A DNA stretch of 64,000 nt from contig JADFKZ010000002.1 of assembly GCA_022564665.1 (NCBI GenBank), forward strand, positions 1 to 64,000. The letters run 5' to 3'. The notes beneath the pieces are model-generated. The model saw only the letters and a program-made list of their open reading frames with translations. It searched no databases and had not been told where the DNA came from. This document shows, in pieces, positions 32,218-39,190 of this stretch. Positions within the stretch are counted from its first letter, which is position 1. Every line of letters starts with the position of its first letter. A program made the position numbers and the translations under genes. The stretch is from Planctomycetota bacterium (GTDB taxonomy: Bacteria > Planctomycetota > Phycisphaerae > Phycisphaerales > SM1A02).

Positions 32218-33135
32218 GTGCTGAAATATCGACTCATCACCGGCCCGCTCCTGGCCGCGTCGCTGCTGGTCGTGGTCTGGCTGGACGATCGGATGGACAC
32301 GGTGCGTCTGGAGGGTTTCTGGCGCGAGCTGTTCCTCGATAGAGAGAATCCACCGAAAGGGCTCTTGCTCTTTGGGCTTGCGTTGGCGATCGCCCCCTTG
32401 GCCGCCCTCGAGCTGACGGTGATTTTTCGGGCAAACGGTATCGCCACCTCCATCTGGCTGACCGTCGCTGCGGCGGTGATCGGGCTCCTGCTGAGCTATT
32501 CCATTCCCTGGGGAACTGAGACCTCGACCGCCATTGCGATCATCTCAACGGGCATGATCGGCGTGTTTGTCATCGCCCTGCTGAACTTCAGTCGTCACCA
32601 GAACGTCAAGGGTGTTGTGGCCGCTGCGGGTGCAGTGGTATTTGCCATGGTCTACCTGGGCCTGATGCTGGGCTTCCTGCTCGCCCTGCGGCGGAGCCAC
32701 TCGGCATGGATCATCGTCGGCGTCATCCTCACCACCAAGGCGTGTGACACGGGGGCGTTCTTTACCGGCCGGGCGATCGGACGGCACCGAATGGTCCCCT
32801 GGCTCAGCCCGGGAAAGACCTGGGAGGGCCTGCTCGGGGGAGTGGCCGCCGCGATGGTGACGGCCCTGGCGCTGGCCGCGGCGAGCCGTTGGCTTCTTCA
32901 GGCCGCCGACCACGTACCATGGTGGCTCGGCGCCCTGTGCGGCCTCCTGTTCGCCGTCGTCGGCCAGCTGGGCGATCTGGCCGTAAGCCTGCTGAAGCGC
33001 GGCGCCGGGATGAAGGACTCCTCGGAGATCCTGCCGGGACTCGGCGGCGTGCTCGATGTCCTGGACTCGCCGCTGATGGTCGCGCCGGTCGCCTACTGGC
33101 TCCTTATGCTGGGTCTGCCTGGACCTGGTGGATAG
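32218..33135 (+). CDS. cdsA: Phosphatidate cytidylyltransferase
   Basis: Integral membrane enzyme forming CDP-diacylglycerol for phospholipid synthesis. The 305 residues have about eight membrane segments and the signature near the C-terminus: S-L-L-K-R-G-A-G-M-K-D-S-S-E-I-L-P-G-L-G-G, with Leu in place of the usual His before the double Gly. The mid-protein K-A-C-D-T-G-A-F-F and S-P-G-K-T-W-E-G motifs are intact. The start is GTG 32218. The usual neighbours (uppS, dxr, frr) are not here; the next gene is a zinc-ribbon coiled coil. Confidence 0.9.
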   Translation: MLKYRLITGPLLAASLLVVVWLDDRMDTVRLEGFWRELFLDRENPPKGLLLFGLALAIAPLAALELTVIFRANGIATSIWLTVAAAVIGLLLSYSIPWGTETSTAIAIISTGMIGVFVIALLNFSRHQNVKGVVAAAGAVVFAMVYLGLMLGFLLALRRSHSAWIIVGVILTTKACDTGAFFTGRAIGRHRMVPWLSPGKTWEGLLGGVAAAMVTALALAAASRWLLQAADHVPWWLGALCGLLFAVVGQLGDLAVSLLKRGAGMKDSSEILPGLGGVLDVLDSPLMVAPVAYWLLMLGLPGPGG

Positions 33136-33192
33136 CGGTCGCTTGGCGATCGGGCCTCGTGTACACTTGCTGCGAACGCTGCGGAGCCGCGT

Positions 33193-33945
33193 ATGGGATT
33201 GATGAGCAACCTGCTGAGCCTGTACCAAGTTGATGCCCAGGTGAGAGGTCTGCGCAACCGGCTCGATTCTGCCGAGCGATACCGTACCGCACAGACCCGA
33301 CAGGTTCAGGAGCTGTCCCTTGAGCGCGAGGAACTGCTGGTCCACAAGCGGCAGGTTCAGGCCAACATCGGCAACCTGGAATCGGAGAACTCCGGGCTGG
33401 ACGAGCGGCTCGAGAAGCTTCGGACCGTGCTCAACGGCGCCTCGACGAACAAGCAGTACACGGCTGTTCTGACCGAGCTGAACACGGTGAAGGTCAGTCG
33501 CAGCGAATGCGATGACCGCATCCTGAAGGAAATGGAGAAGATCGAAGCGATCGAGGACCAAGCGCAGAAGATCAAGGGCCAGCACGCCGAGCGTAGCCAG
33601 GTCCTGGAGCTGGCCGAGCGAGAGCTCAAACAGCGGCACGAAGATGTCGGGCAGCGGCTGGCGGAGCTGGAGGCGGAGCGAGAGCTGGTGTCGTCGACGG
33701 TTCCGGCCGCGGAGTTGAAGGTCTTCAACGAGATGGGTGACACGTATGACGGGGAGGCGATGGCCCCCATCGAGGAGCTCAGCCGCCGGCGCCGCGAGTA
33801 TGCCTGCGGGTTGTGCAACATGCACATACCCTTTGAATCGGTGGCGGCGCTGCTGTCAGCCAACGATTCGCTCAGTTTGTGTCCTGCCTGCGGGCGGATC
33901 CTCTACCTTCTGGAGGAGACTCGGGGCGCGCTGGCAAAGAAGTGA
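33193..33945 (+). CDS. Coiled-coil protein with C4 zinc ribbon (zf-RING_7/CT398 type)
   Basis: A 250-residue protein made of a long antiparallel coiled coil (about residues 15-185, heptads rich in Glu, Leu, Lys, Arg) and a C-terminal zinc ribbon: C-G-L-C-N-M near residue 204 and C-P-A-C-G-R near 229. The family is widespread and chlamydial CT398 belongs to it; roles in secretion or sigma-factor binding have been suggested for relatives. It follows cdsA by 57 bases. A family A repeat follows the stop. Confidence 0.83.
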   Translation: MGLMSNLLSLYQVDAQVRGLRNRLDSAERYRTAQTRQVQELSLEREELLVHKRQVQANIGNLESENSGLDERLEKLRTVLNGASTNKQYTAVLTELNTVKVSRSECDDRILKEMEKIEAIEDQAQKIKGQHAERSQVLELAERELKQRHEDVGQRLAELEAERELVSSTVPAAELKVFNEMGDTYDGEAMAPIEELSRRRREYACGLCNMHIPFESVAALLSANDSLSLCPACGRILYLLEETRGALAKK

Positions 33946-34016
33946 GAAGAAGCTGTCGGCCGGAGAAAGAGGCGGACGCGATCTCACGCCGATAGCCGAC
34001 AGCCGATAGCGTTCTT
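33946..34016. repeat. Dispersed inverted repeat, family A
   Basis: GAAGAAGCTGTCGGCCGG on the left and GCCGATAGCCGACAGC on the right can pair through GCTGTCGGC. Between the convergent zinc-ribbon gene and nrdR; could act as a two-way terminator. Confidence 0.7.
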
Positions 34017-34021
34017 CACGC

Positions 34022-34534
34022 CTACTCTTCGGCGGCAAAGAGCCGCTGCTGATTTGGCAGATTCTTTGGCCGGGCCTTGAGTTGGTCCAGCTCGTCTGCG
34101 AACTCGTCGAGCGTGCGGAAGTCGTGGTACTCGCTGGCGTAGCGAATGTAGGAGATCTCGTCGATCTCCCGCAGCAGGGAGGCCACGAACTTGCCGATCT
34201 CGGCGCTGGGCACCTCCCGCTCGAACTCGCGGTGGACCCGCGCATCGATCTCCCGGGCGAGCTTGAGCTTGACCTCCTCCGATACGGGCCGCTTGCCGCA
34301 CGCCGCCTGGAGGCCCACGAGCACGTTGTTGGAGTCAAAGGGCACCCGGCTCCCGTCTTTCTTGATAACCATCAGCCTTGAGGTCTTCTCCACCCGCTCG
34401 TAGGTGGTGAACCGCTGCCGACAGCCGCCGCACTCCCGGCGCCGGCGGACCGCCTCGCCGTTCTCCGAAGCACGGCTGTCAATAACCCGATCCTTGTCTC
34501 GCCCGCAGTAGGGACAGATCACGTCGAAGTCCAT
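34022..34534 (-). CDS. nrdR: Transcriptional repressor NrdR
   Basis: Zinc-ribbon plus ATP-cone repressor of ribonucleotide reductase genes. The 170 residues start M-D-F-D-V-I-C-P-Y-C-G-R-D-K-D, with the second cysteine pair C-G-G-C near residue 35, then R-F-T-T-Y-E-R-V-E. The ATP-cone follows (V-I-K-K-D-G-S-R-V-P-F-D). ATG 34534 is where the family starts. No nrd gene or obvious NrdR box lies in this window. Divergent from thrS. Confidence 0.94.
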   Translation of the reverse strand: MDFDVICPYCGRDKDRVIDSRASENGEAVRRRRECGGCRQRFTTYERVEKTSRLMVIKKDGSRVPFDSNNVLVGLQAACGKRPVSEEVKLKLAREIDARVHREFEREVPSAEIGKFVASLLREIDEISYIRYASEYHDFRTLDEFADELDQLKARPKNLPNQQRLFAAEE

Positions 34535-34859
34535 CGCTCCCCCTGAGAGCCAAGGGCTTGCGGGGGCAGTCGTGGGCATCCGGTCATAAGCAGATGCAAA
34601 ATGTGGCAGTGCCCAGCGGTGCCACCCCATCATCTTGATGGTTTGGGCCCAGCCCGTCAACCGTGTCCCGGGTGCCGCCGCCTCCCCCGGCCAACTTCTT
34701 TTTCTGTCAGCCCCTTGGCATCCATGTTCCTACGCCGCCAGGCGTCCTGCCGGGCGCGGCTGGGGCCGGGGCCAGCCTGCCGCGCTCTGGCTGATCGCCG
34801 ACCGCCGACAGCCACAAAACGCCACGGGCGGCTCAAGCACCGGACCCCTCCAGGCCGAA
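34535..34859. other. Intergenic stretch between nrdR and the thrS promoter
   Basis: No gene seen. It contains TTTTTCTGTCAGCCCCTTGG (starting near 34699), related to a stretch at 39129-39158, and CGCCGACCGCCGACAGCC near 34790, both of family A. The nrdR promoter must be here but I cannot point to it. Confidence 0.4.
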
Positions 34860-34887
34860 TTGACCTCTCCCAGCGGTGAGGTATGCT
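34860..34887 (+). promoter_or_regulatory. Promoter of the thrS leader transcript
   Basis: TTGACC (34860-34865), 16-base spacer, TATGCT (34882-34887). Transcription would begin near 34893-34895. If this is the only promoter, the leader peptide would start at ATG 34898, almost leaderless; starts at 34883-34892 would require an upstream promoter. Confidence 0.5.
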
Positions 34888-34888
34888 C

Positions 34889-34969
34889 GTGATGATCATG
34901 TTGAGCGTGCTCTTGGAGACACCAGGCACGACCGCCACGGCGATCACGACAACCACCCGGCAGGGGTGA
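34889..34969 (+). promoter_or_regulatory. thrS leader peptide (Thr-rich attenuator ORF)
   Basis: A short ORF ending TGA 34967-34969. From E onward it reads E-T-P-G-T-T-A-T-A-I-T-T-T-T-R-Q-G: eight Thr codons, four of them consecutive (34946-34957). Starts are possible at 34883, GTG 34889, ATG 34892 or 34898; GAGG at 34878-34881 fits 34889 or 34892 as the start. It lies between a promoter-like pair and a terminator, directly upstream of threonyl-tRNA synthetase, and has the layout of E. coli thrL-type leaders. Confidence 0.78.
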
Positions 34970-34971
34970 CG

Positions 34972-35030
34972 GCTGTCGCGCGGACATGACATCGAGCATC
35001 AGGCGCGGCGGCGGAGCCGTGCCTTTTTTT
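34972..35030 (+). terminator. thrS attenuator: antiterminator and terminator stems
   Basis: The terminator is GGCGCGGC (35002-35009), loop GGCGGA, GCCGTGCC (35016-35023), then seven Ts (35024-35030). The competing antiterminator pairs GCTGTCGCGC (34972-34981) with GCGCGGCGGC (35003-35012) over ten positions, two of them G-U. The two share the 5' arm of the terminator, so only one can form. A ribosome at the leader stop codon would cover 34972-34981; one stalled on the Thr run would not. Confidence 0.78.
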
Positions 35031-35066
35031 CTCTGACACCGTGAGGACCCTCCAGGGATCGCACTC

Positions 35067-37148
35067 ATGCCCCGCATCACGCTGCCTGACGGCAGCGTCC
35101 GCCAATACGATCGGCCGGTCACGGCCGCCCGGCTCGCTGCCGACATCGGTCCGCGGCTCGCCGCCGCCGCTCTCGGCGTCCGGATCAACGGCGAGCTGAG
35201 GGATCTGAACACCCTCATCCAGGAGGATGCCCAAGCGTCGATCGTGACCCCCACCGATCGTTCGGGCGCGACCGATCCCGACGCGGTGTATCTTCTGCGC
35301 CACAGCTGCGCCCACATCATGGCTGAGGCGATCCAGGCGCTGCGACCGGGTGTGCAGCTCGTCTACGGGCCGCCGGTGGACAACGGTTTCTTCTACGACC
35401 TTTCTGTTCCCCACGAGCGGCCGCTCTCGACCGACGACTTTGAGGAGATCGAAAAACGGATGGCGGCGATCGTCACCCAGGACAGGCCCTTTACCCGCTA
35501 CGAGATGCCCGTCAAGGAAGGGCTTGAGAAGCTGCGGGCCGAGGGCAGCAAGTACAAGATCGATAACGCCGATCGGGCGATCGCGCAGGGGGCCGACCGG
35601 CTCAGCTTCTATGTGACGGGAGAGCCGGGCAAGGATTGGGAGGACCTCTGCCGCGGGCCGCATGTGCCCTCGACGGGCCGCATCGCAGCGTTCAAGGTCA
35701 TGAGCCTTGCGTCGAGCTTTTGGCACGGGGATGCGACCTCCGACCGCCTTACCCGTGTCTACGGCATCGCCTTCGCGACGCCCAAGGAGCTGGCGGAGCA
35801 CCGCCGGATGCTCGCCGAGTCCAGGAAACGCGACCACCGGCGACTGGGTCGGCAGCTGGAACTCTTCGCCTTTGATGAGGACGTGGGGCCGGGGCTGGTG
35901 CTTTGGACCCCGGCGGGGGCCGTCATACGCAGGGAGCTGGAGGAGTTCATCCGAGGCGAGCTGCTGAGGCAGGGGTATCAGATGGTCTATACCCCGCACA
36001 TCGGCAAGCTCTCCCTTTTTAAGACCAGCGGCCATTACCCCTATTACCGCGACAAACAGTACCCGCCGATCGTTGACGCCGACCAGATCCAATCGCTGGC
36101 TCGCCAAGGGGTGAGCTGCGCCGAGCTGGCCGACCGCCTCCAGCAGGGAGACATTGACGGCTACCTGCTGAAGCCGATGAACTGCCCCCACCACGTCAAG
36201 ATCTATGCCAGCCGTCATCACAGCTACCGGGACCTTCCGGTCCGCCTCGCCGAGTTCGGGACCGTCTACCGTTGGGAGCAGTCCGGCGAGATTGGAGGCC
36301 TCACGCGAGTGCGCGGGCTCACGCAGGACGACGCGCACCTGTTCTGCACCGAGGACCAGATCCCCGCCGAGCTCAAAGCCTGCCTGGCGCTGGTGAAAAT
36401 CATCTTCACCACCCTCGGGTTGACCGACTACCGGGTCCGCATTGGCCTCCGCGACCCCGCCTCCGAGAAGTACGTTGGAGACGCTGGACTGTGGAAGAAG
36501 GCGGAGCAGGCGTGCCGCGAGGCGGCCCGCTCACTGGATGTCCGAGTCGACGAGGAGCCCGGTGAGGCCGCGTTTTACGGGCCCAAGATCGATTTTATGA
36601 TCAACGACGTCATCGGCCGTGAGTGGCAACTGGGAACGATCCAGGTCGACTACAGCCTGCCCGAGCGCTTCGACCTCACCTACACGGGACCCGACAACCA
36701 GCCGCATCGCCCGGTCATGATTCACCGCGCGCCCTTCGGATCAATGGAGCGGTTCGTCGGCATGCTCATCGAGCACTTCGCGGGGGCCTTTCCGACCTGG
36801 CTCGCTCCGGAGCAGGTCCGGGTGCTCCCGATCAGCGACAAGTCCACCGGCTACGCGCGGTCCGTCCTGGCGACCCTTCATGACAGGCAGATTCGGGCCA
36901 CCATGGACGACGGTCACAGCCGCATCCAGGCCAAGATCAAGGTCGCCGCCGACTGGAAGATCCCCTACATGCTGGTGGTCGGACCTTCCGACCAGCAGGC
37001 GACTGCGGTGAGCGTTCGGGCTCGCGGCATCCAGCAGAACCTGGGCTCGCTCGAGCTGGGAGCGTTTGCCGAGTCGATCACCGCCGAAATCACCAGTCGG
37101 GGCAGGGCTACCGTCATCTCGGAGCACTTCGCCGCCGCCAAGATATAG
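35067..37148 (+). CDS. thrS: Threonyl-tRNA synthetase
   Basis: Class II aminoacyl-tRNA synthetase. The 693-residue protein has the TGS domain (residues 1-65), the editing/SAD domain with H-S-C-A-H-I-M-A-E near 78, the catalytic core with motif 2 (T-V-Y-R-W-E-Q-S-G near 408), M-N-C-P-H-H zinc region near residue 374, motif 3 (H-R-A-P-F-G-S-M-E-R near 560), and the C-terminal anticodon-binding domain. Preceded by the Thr attenuator. A hairpin with six Ts (37148-37197) follows. Confidence 0.95.
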   Translation: MPRITLPDGSVRQYDRPVTAARLAADIGPRLAAAALGVRINGELRDLNTLIQEDAQASIVTPTDRSGATDPDAVYLLRHSCAHIMAEAIQALRPGVQLVYGPPVDNGFFYDLSVPHERPLSTDDFEEIEKRMAAIVTQDRPFTRYEMPVKEGLEKLRAEGSKYKIDNADRAIAQGADRLSFYVTGEPGKDWEDLCRGPHVPSTGRIAAFKVMSLASSFWHGDATSDRLTRVYGIAFATPKELAEHRRMLAESRKRDHRRLGRQLELFAFDEDVGPGLVLWTPAGAVIRRELEEFIRGELLRQGYQMVYTPHIGKLSLFKTSGHYPYYRDKQYPPIVDADQIQSLARQGVSCAELADRLQQGDIDGYLLKPMNCPHHVKIYASRHHSYRDLPVRLAEFGTVYRWEQSGEIGGLTRVRGLTQDDAHLFCTEDQIPAELKACLALVKIIFTTLGLTDYRVRIGLRDPASEKYVGDAGLWKKAEQACREAARSLDVRVDEEPGEAAFYGPKIDFMINDVIGREWQLGTIQVDYSLPERFDLTYTGPDNQPHRPVMIHRAPFGSMERFVGMLIEHFAGAFPTWLAPEQVRVLPISDKSTGYARSVLATLHDRQIRATMDDGHSRIQAKIKVAADWKIPYMLVVGPSDQQATAVSVRARGIQQNLGSLELGAFAESITAEITSRGRATVISEHFAAAKI

Positions 37149-37197
37149 CCCGGATCTGCCCTGCATACCGCAGGACTTGAGCCGGGGCACGTTTTTT
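37148..37197 (+). terminator. Possible terminator after thrS
   Basis: GCCCGG (37148-37153) can pair with CCGGGGC (37182-37188) with one bulge, enclosing an inner CCTGC/GCAGG hairpin (37160-37174). TTTTTT follows at 37192-37197. Branched, so less typical than the thrS attenuator. Confidence 0.4.
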
Positions 37198-37466
37198 GGG
37201 CTAAATAGCATTTGCCCGCTGACCGATGTGGATGTAGGGTAATTCCCTGAGTGCCCGATGGCGGGCGGCAAGCCCCCGCCGGAGCGGGTGGCGCTGGAGC
37301 CTGGATTTCTGATGCGACCCCAGCACAAACCGATTCGGCCTGGACTTGCCTAGCCGCATGCCCTCGTCGCCGGACACACCCGACATCAAAGTCTGCAGCA
37401 CCGCCGCCCTCGGCTTGGCGTCGGTCCTGATGTCATCACGGCAAGCCGAGCAAGAGGAGTCCCCTC
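37198..37466 (+). other. infC leader region
   Basis: About 270 bases without a recognised gene. A GC-rich hairpin GGCGGG/CCCGCC lies at 37260-37280. The region presumably holds the infC promoter; no convincing -35/-10 pair found. Confidence 0.35.
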
Positions 37467-38153
37467 ATAGCCCGTAGAAGATTTTTCCGCCCGTTTGAGA
37501 GAGCACCGAAGGGGCCGCGCGTCAACGAACGGATACGCGTGAGCCCGGTCCGGTTGATCGACGACGACAACGAGATGATCGGCATCGTCGAGATCGACGT
37601 GGCGCTCAGCAACGCCCGGGAAGCAGGTCTCGATCTCGTCGAGATATCGAGTACGGCGGTACCGCCGGTCGTTCGCATCATGGACTTCGGCAAGTGGAAG
37701 TACCAGCAGTCCAAGAAGGACAAGGCGAACAAGTCGAAGTCCAAAACGTCGGAGCTGAAGGAAGTACGGTTGGGCCGGTCGATGAAAATCGACCCGCACG
37801 ATATCGAGATCCGCCTTGATCAGGCCCGGCGTTTTCTCATCGAAGGGCACAAAGTCCAGATTGTGCAGAACTTTCGAGGCCGGGAGATGCTGCACAAGGA
37901 GCGCGGCCACCGCCGAATGGCGGGGATCATCGAGAAGATGTCCAATGTCGCAAAGGTGGAGGTTTCCCCGCGGCTCATGGGGCGCCGGCTCACCATGATC
38001 CTGGCACCCGATCGAGCGAAGATCGAGCAGTACAAGAGACGTGTGCAGCCGCCGCCGGGACCACGTTCGCCTGAGCCGGCCGGCGAGCCCGGACTCACGC
38101 CCTCGGCTGTGGAAGAGATGCCCGGCGAGGAGCTCGAGGCGAGGAAGGCGTAG
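37467..38153 (+). CDS. infC: Translation initiation factor IF-3, apparently starting at ATA
   Basis: Binds the 30S subunit and checks start codons. From ATA 37467 the 228-residue protein reads M-A-R-R-R-F-F-R-P-F-E-R-A-P-K-G-P-R-V-N-E-R-I-R; the N-domain (V-R-L-I-D-D-D-N-E-M-I-G) and C-domain (L-K-E-V-R-L-G-R-S-M-K-I...H-D) follow. A GTG at 37539 would remove the conserved P-x-V-N-E-x-I region. AGGAG (37455-37459) lies seven bases before the ATA. IF-3 genes commonly use rare starts (AUU in E. coli) for autoregulation. The tail of 40 residues is Pro/Glu-rich. rpmI and rplT, usual neighbours, are absent. Confidence 0.85.
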   Translation: MARRRFFRPFERAPKGPRVNERIRVSPVRLIDDDNEMIGIVEIDVALSNAREAGLDLVEISSTAVPPVVRIMDFGKWKYQQSKKDKANKSKSKTSELKEVRLGRSMKIDPHDIEIRLDQARRFLIEGHKVQIVQNFRGREMLHKERGHRRMAGIIEKMSNVAKVEVSPRLMGRRLTMILAPDRAKIEQYKRRVQPPPGPRSPEPAGEPGLTPSAVEEMPGEELEARKA

Positions 38154-38306
38154 AGGAGGTCGCAGACCCTCCAGCGCCGCTTGGCGAAATCGGGGGCCCA
38201 AAAACCCCAATTGTCTGCGGAACATTGACAACTTTTCCGGCTCTGCTCCGATAGAAGGTGGACGGCGGTGGGGTCATCACACGCCATGAGAGGCCGCTGG
38301 AGAGCC

Positions 38307-39071
38307 ATGCACGGGTACGCTGTGATCTCCGACGTTCACGCCAACCTCCATGCCCTGGAGGCGGTGTTTGGCCGCATTCATGAGATGGAGATCGACCGGA
38401 TCATCTGCCTCGGCGACGTGGTTGGTTACGGCCCCCACCCCGACCGCTGCGTGGACCTCGTCATCCGCTGCTGCTCGACCATCGTTTTGGGCAATCACGA
38501 CGAAGCGGTGATAAACCCCCGGCGCGAAGAGGAGTTCAACGGCCCGGCGCGGCAGGCGATCGTCTGGACGCGTAGCGTCCTGGGTCCGTTGCATATGGAC
38601 GCCATACGCCGGCTCCGGGCGGTCGAGTACCCCCAGGAGATGGTGATGTGCGTCCATGACAGCCCCGTTGACGCCCCCACCGACTACATCCACGATCCTC
38701 ACATCGCGGCCCTTGCCTTTCGGGGCCTCCTGAAACCGATCTGCCTGCTCGGTCACACCCACGTACCGATGGTCTTCGAGGCACCGGGCTCCGACGCGGA
38801 CCACGACGTGACGGCGGCGGAGGTGGTCGCTTACCTGACACCCGACGGCGTTCCCATCGCGCTCGACCCCCAACGGCGGTATATCTGCAACCCCGGATCA
38901 GTGGGTCAGCCCCGTGACGCCGACCCCCGCGCGAGCTTTGCGGTGCTCGATCTGGAGAATCGAGCTTTTACCGTCCACCGCCAGGAATACGACATCGACG
39001 CGGCGCAAGCGGCCACGCAGGAGGCGGGTCTTCCCACCGTTCTGGCCGACCGTCTCGCCATCGGTGCGTAG
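38307..39071 (+). CDS. Metallophosphoesterase (YfcE-like)
   Basis: A 254-residue calcineurin-like phosphoesterase with the two-metal motifs: I-S-D-V-H-A-N near the N-terminus, C-L-G-D-V-V-G-Y-G near residue 35, L-G-N-H-D near 67, and L-L-G-H-T-H-V-P near 150. It ends with N-P-G-S-V-G-Q-P-R-D-A-D-P, the signature of the diadenosine/phosphodiesterase group. The substrate is unknown. ATG 38307 is preceded by GGAGA; an upstream ATG (38286) is possible. It follows infC by 153 bases. Confidence 0.85.
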   Translation: MHGYAVISDVHANLHALEAVFGRIHEMEIDRIICLGDVVGYGPHPDRCVDLVIRCCSTIVLGNHDEAVINPRREEEFNGPARQAIVWTRSVLGPLHMDAIRRLRAVEYPQEMVMCVHDSPVDAPTDYIHDPHIAALAFRGLLKPICLLGHTHVPMVFEAPGSDADHDVTAAEVVAYLTPDGVPIALDPQRRYICNPGSVGQPRDADPRASFAVLDLENRAFTVHRQEYDIDAAQAATQEAGLPTVLADRLAIGA

Positions 39072-39107
39072 GGCCGGTTCTTGGCCGGATCCCGGGGCAA
39101 CAACCCA

Positions 39108-39190
39108 CGTCGGACAGCCGATGGCTGCTTGTTCTGTCAGCCGCTCGGCATCCGTGCTGTCGCGGCTGATACCGGGCAGCCGACAGCCTT
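39108..39190. repeat. Dispersed inverted repeat, family A
   Basis: CGGACAGCCGATGGCTGC, TTCTGTCAGCCGCTCGGCAT and GGGCAGCCGACAGCC in a short interval between the convergent phosphoesterase and MATE genes. Confidence 0.6.

Noticed and set aside
38225-38255. TTGACA with a poor -10 before the metallophosphoesterase
   Set aside because: The -35 is perfect but the best -10 (GATAGA) has only three matches and a 19-base spacer, so I do not list it as a promoter.
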